This document shows, piece by piece, positions 10,493 through 24,000 of a stretch of DNA of 64,000 bases. Position 1 is the first letter of the stretch; every line of letters starts with the position of its first letter. The DNA lies in the NCBI RefSeq assembly GCF_901000735.1, contig NC_081542.1, positions 41,812,375-41,876,374 of the forward strand, read 5' to 3'. The DNA is from Corylus avellana (taxonomy: Eukaryota; Streptophyta; Magnoliopsida; Fagales; Betulaceae). A program made the translations under genes and the position numbers. The notes beneath the pieces were generated by a model. It had not been told where the DNA came from and searched no databases. It was given only the letters and a program-made list of their open reading frames with translations.

Positions 10493-13400
10493 CAGGGCCG
10501 GCTTAGGCCCTAGGCGAGTTAGGTCCTCGCCTAGGGCCCCCAATTTAATAAGGCCCCCAAAAAAAAAAAAATTTGAGTTAAAAAAAATTAAAAAAAAAAA
10601 AAAATTATTTTGGACAAAAAAAAAAATTGAAGGCCCAAATTTTTTTTAATAGGGCCTAAAATTTTTTTTTTTATCAAATTTAAGGCATCAATTTAATAAG
10701 ACCCCAATTAATAAGCCCACTATAAATTTTAAAAATAATTCAAAAAATAAATTAAAAATGACAAAGCATTAAAGCTTTATACATCATTACGCCAATTCCC
10801 TAGAGCTCCTGACGCTACAGTACACGCCTACATCATTCACTCATCCTCTTGGCCTCTTTCTAGAAATTTTTTGTTTTTGATGAGAAAATATAAATGTTAG
10901 AAATAAAATATTACTATTTATTTTCTATTTATTATTTAGCCATCTAGGGAAAGCCAAGAGCCAAAAATATAAACTGCTGTCAACCATGGGCATTTTAAAT
11001 ATCAGTCTCTATATTTGCCACTTTACCTCTCCTCTTTGCTTGCTCTTTTCTGAGTTTTTCTTTTCTGCCTATCTCATCATTTTCTCTTCCTCTCCGACTT
11101 CGAGTGACTAAGTCTCTTGTCCTATCTCCAAGAACTGCTTCATAATTCCTTTGCCAAATCAGGTTTTATTGTTCTATTTTTGTCATTTATTTTATTATAG
11201 TCATAATTTTTTTTTGATAAATCGTGTTTGTTTAATTTGTTAGTATTTTTAATTAAACATGTTTACTAGAAAATATGCATCTGGATATGAAAAACTTAAA
11301 AAAGAAAAGAAAAGTAGGCAAATTGATTGAATCTCAAAGAGGAGCTCTAAATAAATTTGTTATTAGCAATAAACAAAATATTGAGGATAATTTAGGTGAA
11401 AAACTCATAAATGAACAAGAAACTCATCAAAAAGAATTAGAAGATAATGAAAATGTTATTGATGTATCTAAATCTATTGCTACAAATATTTATGATCCTG
11501 GCCAATGAAAAAATATTAATGCAAAATTAAGGGATTTGTTAGTAGAAAATGGTCCAATAAGATACAATACTATAGATTTTCCTAAAGATGAGAACTCTAG
11601 GCATTTTTCTAATACATATTATATACGAAAATTATCAAATGGGGAGCAACATAATAGAAAATGGCTAGTCTATTCAAAAGATGTAAATAGAGTATTTTGT
11701 TGCAAGTTGCAAGTTGTTTAATTCAAAACTTAATAGAATGCAACTAGCTAATGAAGGGACTAATGACTGGAAAAATCTTAGTGCTAAACTAAAAAGTCAT
11801 GAAACAACCAATGAGCATATTACTAACATGAATGATTGGATTGATTTAGAAATGAGATTGTTAAAAAATAAAACAATTGATAAAAATGTCCAAGAACAAA
11901 TTAACAAAGGGAAAGATCATTGGAAAAGAGTATTATTGGGAATTATTGCTGTAGTAAAGAATCTTGGTAAGAATAATTTGGCATTTAGAGGACAAAATGA
12001 AAAGATTTACCAAGAAAATAATGAAAATATTTTAAGTCTAGTTGAAATGATTGCAGAATTTGACCCAGTAATGCAAGAGCATATTCGTCATATTAAAGAT
12101 GGGAAAATTCATAATCATTATCATTATCTTGGACATAACATACAAAATGAATTGATACATTTGTTAGCAACATAAGTGAAAGGGAGTATTATTGAAAAAG
12201 TTAGAGAAGCAAAATATTTTTCAATTATACTTGATTGTACCCCAGATGCAAGTCATCAAGAACAAATGTCTCTCATTCTAAGATGTGTTAATATTTCAGA
12301 AAATCCAATAAAAGTAGAAGAACATTTTGTAGAATTTATAACAGTAGATGAAACTACTGGAGAAGGTCTTTTTATTGAAATGATTGGGTTAATAAAAAAA
12401 CTTGAACTTAACATTAGTGATATACGAGGACAAGGCTATGATAATGGATCTAATATGAAGGGAAAAGAACAAGGGGTGCAAAAAAGACTACTAAATATAA
12501 ATCTTAAAGCATTTTACACACCTTGTGGTTGTCATAATTTTAATCTTGTACTATGTGATATTACTAATTCATGTCCTAAAGTTATATCTTTTTTTGGAAT
12601 TGTAAAACGTATATATACTTTGTTTTCGTCATCTACAAAACGATGGAAAATATTACTAGATAATGTGCCAAGTTTAACTCTTAAGCCATTATCAAAACAC
12701 ATTGGGAAAGTCGGATTGAAAGTATAAAGGCAATAAAATTTCAAACTCCACAAATAAGAGAGGCTCTGCTACAATTAGCAAAAATAAGTGAAGATCCTAA
12801 AACAAAAAGTGAAGCTAATTGTTTAGTAACCTATGAGATTAAAAGTTTTGAATTATTATTGAGTATAACTATTTGGTATGATATTTTATTTGCTGTTAAT
12901 ACTGTTAGTAAAAATTTACAATCGAAAGACATGCATATTAATATTGCTATAGATCAATTAGAAGGTCTTATTTCCTATTTTAAAACTTATAGAGAAACTG
13001 GATTTGCATCGGCTATGATTTCATCTAAAAAGATTGCAACCATAATGGAAATATAACATGTTTTTCGTGAAAAGCATGTAATTCGTAGAAAGAAACAGTT
13101 TGATGAGAATGCTAAGGACGAGACAACACAAACTGCTGAAGAATCTTTTAGAATTTATTACTTCTTATATATAGTAGATCAAGCTATTTCTTCAATTCAA
13201 AGTAGGTTTGAACAATTTCAAATATACGAAAATATTTTTGGTTTTTTATTTAATTTTAAGAAATTAAAATCACTAGATGATGATAGTTTGCAAAATAAAT
13301 GTCTTAATCTATAATCTTTCCTAAAACATGATCTTGATGGTTTAGATTTATTTTCAGAACTAAAAGTTTTAAAAGAAATTTTACAAATAGAAGAAAGTGC

Positions 13401-13808
13401 TCAAATTGACGTATTAAATTATATAAAAAGACTTGATTCTTTTCCAAATGCATGTATCGCTTATAGAATTTTATTGACAATACCTGTTACAATTGCTTCT
13501 GTAGAAAGAAGTTTTTCAAAATTAAAATTGATAAAATCCTACCTAAGATCAACAATGTCACAAGAGAGATTAAATGGATTAGCCATATTATCAATTAAAA
13601 AAAAGATATTAGAAAATCTTGAATATAAAAACTAAATCAGAAATTTTGCATCTCAAAAAGCGAGTAGAATAATTTATATATATATATATGTTACTTTAAA
13701 AAAAATTGAATTTAAAAAAAAAAAAATTGTTACTTAAAAAAAAAAAAAAAATTTAGGCCCAATTTTAAAGTTTTGCCTAAGGCCCCAAAATATGTTGAGC
13801 CAGCCCTG
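10493..13808 (+). mobile_element. hAT DNA transposon of the TTF/ZMYM-like type, 3.3 kb
   Basis: It begins CAGGGCCGGCTTAGG and ends with the inverse of CAGGGCTGGCTCAAC, an imperfect terminal inverted repeat. Both subterminal regions carry GGCCTTAGGC/GGCCC-like words and long A/T runs. An 8-bp target duplication flanks it (10485-10492 and 13809-13816). Inside, a plus-strand transposase relic runs from 11275 to 13635. The ends look intact but the coding part is broken, so the element could be mobilised only in trans. It sits at the edge of the decayed gypsy element, so it is the younger insertion. Confidence 0.92.
11275..13635 (+). pseudogene. hAT transposase relic (DUF4371 plus hAT C-terminal dimerisation domain)
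   Basis: The pieces follow one another in order. 11275-11508 is a lysine-rich N-terminus ending at a stop in DPGQ. 11512-11721 continues the TTF-type region ([13 protein letters not shown]) until a frameshift at a duplicated GTTGCAA. 11714-12175 and 12176-12727 carry the DUF4371-like core (IRGQGYDNGSNMKG, YTPCGCHNFNLVL), separated by one stop. After a further frameshift near 12700 and stops near 13054 and 13312, the dimerisation domain follows (LTIPVTIASVERSFSKLK) to the terminal stop at 13633-13635. A live protein would bind the ends and cut and paste the element. Here it is inactivated by several separate lesions. Confidence 0.9.
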
Positions 13809-13816
13809 AAGACCGA

Positions 13817-15005
13817 CCACCCTAAAGGTTATGGGCTTCTGGCGATATTTGTACCCATATCCATGGTTCTTAATGGGCTCGGGTCGTATAAAATATGTGT
13901 AACAATAGTTATAATTTTATTTTGTTCCACTCCATTTAAAAAGCTCACCTCAGCATTTGTACGCTTTCAACAACTCTGCCGAAATCATTGCACAAACCAA
14001 AACAAACTCATACAAAATTTATCAATTTTGATTATTCTATTAGATTTGCTCACTTGGGCATTGCATTATGTTTTTAAAAATACAGATGTTTTGGAAAGAG
14101 GAATGCTACGGCTGGCTCCTCTTGGTATTTTCTTAATCCTATGTAGGTATTATTTTTTATTTTATTTAGGGACCAGGGGTAAGTGTATTTTTTTTTCCTG
14201 CTTTTTTAGAAAATAGTATTCACGTTGGATCATGAGAATACTAAGATAACACTAAACATAATGTTAATGGTATAAAATTAACATTCAATTCAATTCAAGC
14301 GTTTTTTTTTTATTTTTTATTTTTTATTTTTTTTTATTTTTTCTAATAAAAAAAATTAATGCTACACCTCAAAAGTGATGAGCATTCAATTCATATGAAG
14401 GTACATAATTAATGTTGCATAATTAACCAACTATGAACTAACGAAACATAATGCTGCCAACCAAGGAAAAATATTAAAAAAAAGACAACTTTCACTTTTT
14501 TTTCTCTTTACATTTGGAAAGGAATTATGACAATAATTATATTTAACATCGACCAAAGAGAACTTGTTTAAATGATGTTTTTATTCAAATTTAGAGAAAA
14601 ATAAAATATAAAAAGTTCAATGTAAATGTTCTAAAAACTTGACTATAAAATAGTTTACCACAATTTCAAATGAAGTGGTATGGATCTTCTCAAATGGGCT
14701 GGAGTCATGTTTAATAAAGGCTCTCAACTCTTCCAAGTCCGGGTTTTAATACTGTTTGCATGCTCAAACCCACCATTACGGCATTACCCGACCCAAAGAC
14801 CAACCTGAACCCAGCGAGAGCGACCATCCTCCACGCGCAACAGAGCGCGTAGGAAACAAGAGTCGGGGTCCGTACCCCACCCAGTACCCAACCCAACCGG
14901 GGTGACTCAAGCAGACCTGAGCGTTCGTACCTATCGAAAGCTCTGCCGAAACCATTGCACGAACCAAAACCACACCGCCGCACCGCACAGGGGCTCCCAA
15001 CCCCG
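13817..15005. promoter_or_regulatory. upstream region of the FES1-like gene
   Basis: No gene is supported here. GC content rises sharply from about 14.75 kb, as expected approaching a plant promoter and leader. A ~55-bp piece at 13945-14010 resembles the leader sequence at 14915-14980 (both contain CTCTGCCGAAA and CATTGCAC), suggesting a duplicated leader fragment. No clear TATA box was found close to the start codon. Confidence 0.4.
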
Positions 15006-18000
15006 ATGCCCCCCACGCGCTCCGACGGTGGCGCTCCCGCCGAAGTTTCCGATTCCGACGCCGATAACGCCGAACAAGAAGAATCGGAATATGAGGAGGT
15101 AGAAGAGGTGGAAGAACAAGAGGAAGAAGAAAACGGCGATGATGACGTAGAGGAATACGAAGAATACGAAGAAGTAGAAGAATACGAAGAAGTAGAGGAA
15201 GTGGAGGAGGTGGAGGTGGAAGAGAAGGACGAGGTGGACCTCTCAGATTCGCCGATCGAAGCTGAGGAGGATCGTAACGGTTAGTTTAATCTGTAATTGA
15301 ATAATTTTTATAATGCAGTATGATAATGATTCTGATATTGTTTTTTTACCAGTTGATTATGCGTGATCGTCTTGTTATTGTTCCGTTGTTTGTTTTTTTT
15401 CCTCCCTTTGCAGATTTATGCTATAAATTTTATTTTTTGTGCATTTTATTTTGTGAGAAAATCTTGTTAATGTGGTGAAAGATTGAACTTTTTTTATTTA
15501 TTTTTTTTATGTACTGGAGATTGTGTGATTTACGTTTTGGTTGAGAGAAAAGAGAAAGTGCTAGGGGCTTATGGAGAAACGCTATATGGTAACTTATATT
15601 TGTAGCGGTTTGATAAGCATAACTAACTACTAGAACCGAATTAGGTAGAGATGGTACTAGCTCTGTTCTAATTGGATTTATTAGCAATCTTTGCTTAGAT
15701 TTTGTATTTGAGTGGAATTTTTACTTATTGGTGCAATCTAATCTGCACTTAGAAGTTGCATTTGAAATATGAGTAAGTTTAGCTCAAAGATTGAAGGATG
15801 TTGTTAAGAAAATGGTTGCAGAAAGGGGAATACTTCCCAAGAAAGAGCTCTTATTGTCATTGTATGCGTGGATTCTAGCATAGGTGACATTTTGTGAGTC
15901 CTACATAAGCAGGACGTGGAAAGAAAGTTTTCTTTGTTTTAAGTTTGGCCTTCATTTTAACAATGGGAGGCATAAGGTGTAGGTCTGTGTGGAGATCTCT
16001 ATCATTTCTTATCTGGGATTTGTTGCTCTGCATTTTGTTTAGAATTTTGTGCTTCAAGAAGGGTCACCTGTATTACTTCTTTCTTTATTTTGGTGATAAA
16101 TATATAATTTTCTTGAGGAGGCTAATTGGGAGAACATCCTTTGGCTTTGTTTTTTGGTAGGAGAGCATTATTTGTTATAGAGAACCTTTTCGTTGTTTCA
16201 GATTGATGAATTTGATGGCAAGGCCTTAGGAAGACCTCTGAAAACTCAAAGTTATCTGTTTTTGAGCTGAATTGTTTGCCTCACATCTTCAGTTTAGTGG
16301 ACATTAAGTCCAATCTGAATTTGAGATGATTGATGATGCTAGAATGACTTGAGGGATTTGTGGGAAATTTAAAATCTTTGATCGCGTGTGGAATGGTTTC
16401 TTGTTTGTATGTGTCTTCAATTTTTTTTTTTTTTGAAAACTCCCAGTGCCTTGTGAAGTGAATGACTTACAAAAGCATGATTACTTTGCACCTGCAGTAT
16501 GTTGTGATTGGTTTTTGTCAAGTTGACCTTGTATGTTTTTAAAATTTTGTTAATTCATTAGAACTTTATTTATCATCTCTTTTCAATATAGATGATGTTA
16601 CTTCATGCAAATGCTTATTTGACTAGATTGACTGCTGATTCCAGTATGATAGGATTTAAAAACATTCTTTTAAAGTAGGATAATGAAAGCATTTGTTATG
16701 GAAACAAACATAAGTCCATGTAGCTTCTATTTATTTCTCTGTTTGTTCGTTGAGGTCCATGTAGCTGTTTATTTGTTGGGGATGGTAGGAGCAATCTATA
16801 ATCTATAATATCCATGGTACAAGATATGGGGTAGATATTTTGTTAGATGAGAGTTGAAGTGGTCATTAAACCTACTCCATAAAACCTCTCAAAATTTAAA
16901 AATTGTCAAAAGAGAGAATGATTTGTAAGCCACATTTCTAATGTGAGATGGGAGAGTAGAGGTTATGATGAGAGCTGTAACTTAATGTTGGATGATGCAT
17001 TAATTGTTTACTTAGCTCAACCCTCTCGACACTCTTTTGTTGGAAGGGAAGGAAATGAGAGAGAGGAAGGAGAATGTAGGAGGGAAATGAAAAAGTTAGG
17101 GAAGGGACAAAAAAGCTATATATATATATATATAAGCAAAATAATTGGGTATGGGAGCCTTGATGCTGTACTATCAGTAGAAACCAAGAAGGAATTTGAA
17201 AGGAGAAGGGAAAAGTGAGAAAGAGGGAGAAGAAGTAAGGGAAGAAAATGAAGGGGAAAGATGGTTGTTAAAATTATTTTATTAATCAACAGTGTTTGAT
17301 AATAGTATAAAAATATGCTTAAATAGACTAGGAAACTAAGTCCTAGCCACACTTGGGCTAATAGCCTACTAAATAAATAACATAAAGCTCCAACTAAAAA
17401 TAGTAACATAAAGCCCAGTAAATAATTAACATGACAATAAATTTAAAATGCTGAATAATAAACGTGGTAATAACATAATCTTCAGCCACAAAATCATTGG
17501 CTGGGCCGTTCTCTGACATTGGCTTCCATACACACGTGATCAGTGGCTTGTATATGGTGCCTACACCAACTCTCCCAGGTTGGGAAAAACTTGACCCTGT
17601 CAAGTCTGGCTCATGCTAGCTCTGGTAGTACTCCAACAGGTTAGGATCAAGCTGCTGCAACGTGTCCGTGATGACTCATGTGTAGTTTGAGTCTGGTTGT
17701 CCCCCGTCAGGTTTAGGATTGGTGTCCGGGTCAAGGGAAGATTTCTTGAAAGAGCATCTAGGATAACTGTGTGGCCCTTATAGGGAACTAGATCCTTAAC
17801 ATTAAACGTAGAGCTAATTCCATGGTCAGGCGGAATGTAAATGACATACACATTTGGTCTGACCCGTTGCAATACTTTGAAAGACTCGACACTACGAGCT
17901 TGCAATGTTTGGATGAATCCAAGTGGAAACCGTTTGGAACTAATATGGACCATGGCATTATCCCCTATGTTAGACTTAGTGTGACGCCTATGTGAATCAA

Positions 18001-21000
18001 TTTGAATTTCATATTGGGCATTACTTGCTTGGATTTGTTTACTAATCTCATGATGCAAGTCATGAACATGTCGTGCAAATGTTTTGGCCGACTCAAAAAC
18101 TCTAGCATTCGGAGTCATAAGGAGGTCTAATGGTTTTGTAGGCTTATTAATCATGCACATTTTCAAAAGGATTCTTGCCTATAGACCAATTGAGAGAACG
18201 AATGGATGTAAATTGTGTTGTAGGCAGAATCAAGTCCCAATTCCTATTGTTGTCGCCCATCAGACGTTGCAGAAGGTTTCCTAGACTTCGATTGACCACT
18301 TTAGTCTGGCCATTTGTCTGGGTATGATATGTGGAGAATTTCAGCTTCATGCCAACCATGTGCCATAGGGTTTTCCAAAAATAGCTCAAAAACCTAAGTT
18401 GGCCATCTTGAAAAAGTAGTCCACTACCACAAAGATGGGATCGTGCTTGTTTAGGGTACGCGTGAGCCCAAGCACAAAGTCCATACTCATTTCCTACCAA
18501 GGGCATTTCGACAGGTAGTGGAGTGTAGATGTTCAGCTTTTTGTGCTTGGTCAACTGGCATGTTCAACATTGACCAATTAGCTTGGCATCGTCTTTCTTC
18601 AAACTCGACCTATAAAATAGGCTTTCTACTTCCTTTGTAGTCTTATCATGCTCAAAGTGTCCTGAAAGGCTACCAACGTGAATCTTCCATATTGTGACAA
18701 ACAGATGTTGTATGTGCAAGAGAAGTGAAGAGACGGTAGATCTTCTTCTTCATTGTGAGGTAGCTAATGCTTTGTGGTGTGCCTTCTTTGGTTGGTTTGG
18801 GTTGTCTTGGGTGATGCCGAGACGGGTTTCCGATTTGCTTGCCTGTTGGTGGTCTACAGGGAGGAAGGAGAGTGCTGCGGTCTGGAAGATGGTGCCTACT
18901 TGCTTCTTTTGGTGTCTAAGGAGGGAGAGAAATAATAGATGCTTTGAGGACTTTGAGGGATCCGTGGAAGACATTTTATCCTCTTGTTATCATTCTTTGT
19001 ACCTTTGGACTGTTGCGCATGTCTTTCCAGTGTCGATTAGCTACGAATATTTTTTTGTTCGTTTTTCCCTTTCTAGTTAGGTGATTCTATTGTATACTCT
19101 CAGTGTACTTTGGGACGCCTTATGCTTTTAATAAGACTGGTTATTACTTATCAAAAAAAAAAAAAAACAGAAGTCTCCCACTGAAGTCTATGGGATGCAG
19201 AGGTTGTTGGCCCATAATATATATCCATCTTGAAGATAATTGCTGTCTACGATAGGCCACTATCCATCTCGTAGAGCTATATTTACCTTTCCAAAATTAG
19301 GGCATGCGTCATAATCCTCTTTGAGCCTTTTAGACCCCGTGACCTTTCCACTCATCATGGAGAGCAAAGCAACTTGGTGACTAAGTTCGTCAGTTATTTT
19401 GTTCTTAACTTCCTAACCTATGCTTCAACACAAAGGAATAGGCTTGCAAGAGCTCGACCCAACGACCATGCCTATGGTTGAGTTTCTTCCGAGTGTTGAG
19501 GTAGCTTAGGGCTGTAAGGATAGAGGATAAACTCTTGCGTTAGTAAATAATATTGCTAGTGTCGTAAGGCTTGCACTACTACATAAACTCTATCATAAGT
19601 CGAATACTTTTGTTTAGCCTCATTTAGTTTTTCACTAAAATAGGCTATTGGGTGACGCTCTTGATGAAGTACTCCACCTATGCCAATGGCAATAACAAAC
19701 ATCGTGCAAGATTTGGGGGCGTACTTCCCAAAGTTGGCATAGCAGGCGAGAGCTGTAAGTGAGGAGCCGCGACTTCTAATGACTGATGGCGGCAAAAATG
19801 ACAAGAAAGGGAGGCGGTTCTTGGTAGGGGTTGGCAGTGCTAGAGATCGATAAAGGTACAATGGAACTATGACGGCGGCAGTGGCAAGCGAATGATGCTA
19901 GCAAGATAGTGGCAGTCCGGTGGGTTGTCGATTTGCGACGTTTTGGGGTCACAAAGGAAGGACATTGTGCGTGGAGATGTGTTTAGTGTGGTGGTGAGTG
20001 GCTTCTGAAGGGCTGTGAGGTGGTGTATGGAGATTCAACAGGGTTGTGGTGTGAAGCAACCCTGTGCACCCAGTGTGAAGGATATTGTTAGCTGTGCGGT
20101 TTCAGTGGTTCAAAGTGGTGGCATTGTGCAAGGGTGGCTGTGTGCTGTTGTGTCGTGCAAAGGAATCAGTGTTGGTTTGTTTGGGATCACAAGATTGCTG
20201 ATAGAAAACAATCACAGAGCTCTGATACCAAATTGGATGTTGTACTATCAGTAGAAACAAAGGAATTTGAAAGGAGAAGGAAAAGTGGAAATGAGGAAGA
20301 AGAAGTAAGGGAACAGGGAAGAGGAAGAAAACAGAGGGGAAAACAGCTGTTAAAATTATTTTACTCATCAAAAGGGCCTGACAACAGTACAAAAATATGC
20401 TTAAATAGACTAGGGAACTAGGCCCTAGTCACACTTGGGCTGACAGCCCACTAAAGAAATAACATAAAGCCCAAAGTTTACTAAATAATTAACATGACCA
20501 TGAAATAAAAATGCTGAATAATAAACGTGGCAAGAACATAATCTCCGGCTCTCAATCATCCATCCATTGGTCGGGCCGTCCTTCGATGTCGGCATCTATA
20601 CATGTGCTTGGTGGCCTGTATTTGGCGTCCGCACGAATCTTCCCCTCTACAATGCAGATGTAAATGCCTTTCAGCCCATGTTTGGGCAAAAAAATTGTGT
20701 CTTCAGGATAGAAGCCATTCCTTTCGTATTCTCCCTCCCTTTCATGTCTTTCTAAGCATCTGAAAGAAAAACGCATTCCTATCCCTTTTCCTTCCCCTCT
20801 TTCCTTTCCTTCAGATACTATTGTCATGAAGCACTGAATTAGTGTGTGAATATGCAATCTGTCAGAAATTTGGGACGTTGGTAAGCTACTTATATGGTAC
20901 CTAGTCTTCTTTTTGTTTGGGAACTTGTGGGATATGGCTGGCTCGTTGGTGGATTTGTTGGCTTTTCAGAAAGATTGATTCAATAGTCTCCGAAGTAGGG

Positions 21001-24000
21001 TAATCTGGAATGCATACCTTCATTCTTTATGTGGTGCATTTGGAGGAAGAGGACTTATAGTGGAGTTGAGCTTGTGGTGGTTAAATTGAAGTCGTCACTT
21101 TTAGGAGCCCACATTTTGGGTGGGTGGTTACAATTAGGGGCTCCCTTCCTTGTCTGTTTTTTTGGATCTACATGATTTTAGATCTTAACTTTCTTTTTTC
21201 ATGCGTGTCATTTGTTTTTGCTTTTGTTTTAATAAATTTAGGGAAAACTTCACTTAAGCCCCTAAATTTTATTGCATTTGCAATCGCTTCCCTAAATTTC
21301 AAAAGCTCTTAATTTAGTATTTCCAAGTTTAAAAAGTTTGCAATGTCACCCCTCCGTTACAATTTTCTGCGAAATCTCCTAAAGTACCCCTTTTTTTTTT
21401 AAAAAAAAAAAAAAATTTATATGCTCTGGCTGACCCATGGCCAGCTTGGCTGTGAGTCTATTTTATTTAGAAAAAAAAATTAATTATTTAATTAGGGTAA
21501 TTTTGTAATTTTAAAATGTTTACATGGGTATAAGGAACATTTCACCCCTTTGCCGTCTGACTTAACCCTAAACCCTAAAGGTAGGGGTGACATTGCAAAC
21601 TTTTTAAACTTGGATACACTAAATTAAGAGTTTTTGAAATTTAGGGGGAGTGATTGCAAATGCAATGAAAGTTCAGGGAGTTAAATGAAGTTCCCCCATA
21701 AATTTTTTACTTATCCAGATAGAAAAGAGTTCACTTACATAATTATATTAGTACACAGTACTGCTATGGAACATTTTAACAAATTTACTTACAAACGAAT
21801 GTTTATTTTGAAGCACACTCCTGTGAGATTTTATACTACTTTTTAAAGATTTTTTTTTCATATTATATATCCAAATTGTTTTGTTTGTTTCCCGTTTCCT
21901 GTTTCTGTATCAACACTTGTAGCTTGACAATCATCCTTTAGTACCTCATCCAGAATATTTTGGCTCCTAGTGTTTATTTCACAGAGAATAATTGTTTTGC
22001 TCCATTCTTGATTTAGTTTTCTTACATGTAGATGTTTGTCAAGATATGGATTTCGAAGGGCATGATGGGCCATTGAGATCGGGTTCTTCTACTCTAGAAA
22101 ATTTTGAAGTGAAGATGAAATCTGACACCCTTGCTGTAGAAGAAACCAGTGGTAATTTCAAATTTTCTAGTCCTTTAAATGAGCTATTGACAACAGAAAA
22201 GGAGGAATCAGGTTTGAACTATAAGGATTCCAAGTATATAAAATCAGGGAAAGATCTGGTTACTGCCGAGGACAATGGAAGCCAAGAAGTTGTGGTTGAT
22301 GAGAAAGATACTGAGGCCCTTTCAGTAGAGAAGGCCTCTAAAGACTATAGTAAATCACCATGTCGTAGCAATTCTCATATGTGTATTAAGGAGAATCTGG
22401 ATGCTAAAAACAATTTTCCTTCTAGCATCACTGGAAATGAGATGGCTGATGCCATCCTAACGAGGGATCACTCAGGTGAGGAGGCCAATGGTGTTCTGAA
22501 TTCTAAGGCAGAAATTAAGCAAATGGAAGTGCAGTCAATGGATAACAAAAATCGACTGGAATCAAGGTTTGGTGGTACTGGTGAAATTTATTCTTGAATT
22601 TTGCCTATCATACAACCACTTGTTCGCTTAAACTGCTTATTATCTCTTTTGTGGTGGGTATTTTTTCACCATTTTTAAAATAACACTTGAGCCAGTTCCT
22701 ATTAACCATTAGGTTTTTCCAGATTGGCTGCTCCTGATGCAAGGACTAGAAGTCTGTCCCCTGGTGCTGAGAATAAGGATGGAAACAAACCCCCAGCGGT
22801 TATTTGTGACTTTTTTGCAAAAGGGTGGTGCATCAGAGGTAGTTCATGTATGTTCCTTCATATAAAAGGTGATTTGGATAATACTGCTGAAAAGCCTGAG
22901 GCAGATGTAGCTGCTTTGAATCGGAAAAGAAAAGTTCAGCTTGATGAAGGTATATATCATATGTCTTGTGAAGTATGGATCCAAGATTCTTCTCTGCTAT
23001 GATGATTCTGATAAGCACCATTTCCTGCAACAGGTTTGGGAGACATTACTGAGAGATCAAGGTTGACTGGTTTTCCTGAGCCACTGGCTTCTTCAGTTGA
23101 AAGTAATCTGGTATTTTCTTCACATGTCTCTTCAGAAACAATCATGCCAAGAGAGCTTGGAGAAACCCAAAGGTGGCATCAATTTCATGAAAAATATAAG
23201 CTTCCATTGCTTGGGAAAGAGGAGTTATCTTCACGCATCACCCCTGATTCCCAGCAATTGCCTTCATCTAAAGATGATCCTGGCTTTGTCTCATTGTTTA
23301 AGGATGTAGGAAGAGATAGTCAGAGACAAAATTGGCCTGCTGACGATTATAGCGACCATGCTTCGAAAAAAAGTAGAGGAAGTTCTACAGTAAGGAATGG
23401 CTTTCTTCCTGAGCATGGGTTTTCTTCAAATGGCTCTGTGCTGTTGTCTCGCAATTACCATAATGAGATCTTCTCTTCTCATTCAAGCAGTGTGGAGGAC
23501 ATTTCTAGTATTCGGAGCCAATCTCTGAAATCGGACTCAATTACTTCTCATACAGCTATTGGCATGTTGCCATCTCATTGTAGCTCAGCCTGGAGGGCTT
23601 TCTCATTGCCGATTAGTTCTTCCTCTTTCAATACAAGTCCTCTGGACGCTCAAAAGCTGTTGGACAGAGAAAAAGAATGCCGTGCTTCTAGATCATATTC
23701 CCTGCTGCAAAGCTCTTCGCCCTTCTCTGGTTCTGAATCAGAAAATCTACCTCTAACCAATGTACCACTGCACTCTGCTGAACACAAAACAAAATTTTCT
23801 TCAAATGATTGGGAGCCTTCTGTTCCTTTCCGACCATCTTTTTTTATTCCTCCTATGAGTATATCAGGAAGCCTGTATGACCCTCTTCGTGATAGCATTG
23901 AGTCACCCAAGATAGGAGACCAGTCCTTTAGAGTTTCTCTCTATAGTCATGGGGCATCAATTGTGGATGAATCACATCGGCAGAAATATGGTGATTTAGT

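Larger units (their letters stand above)
17164..20653 (-). mobile_element. Ty3/gypsy retrotransposon with both LTRs, internally deleted
   Basis: Two related LTRs lie at about 17164-17578 and 20238-20653, sharing for example TATGCTTAAATAGACTAGG and AACATAAAGC. On the minus strand the right copy is the 5' LTR, followed by a primer-binding site (20219-20230). RNase H (about 19556-19750) and integrase (17600-18554) remain. Gag, protease and reverse transcriptase are missing between the leader and RNase H. The LTRs have diverged visibly, so the insertion is not very recent. A LINE is inserted between RNase H and integrase. The whole element sits in intron 1 in the orientation opposite to the host gene. 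Confidence 0.85.

Noticed and set aside
14711..15119. GC-rich antisense frames upstream of and across the FES1-like start
   Set aside because: Shadows of the promoter, leader and exon 1 of the plus-strand gene. Composition is explained by GC-rich DNA.
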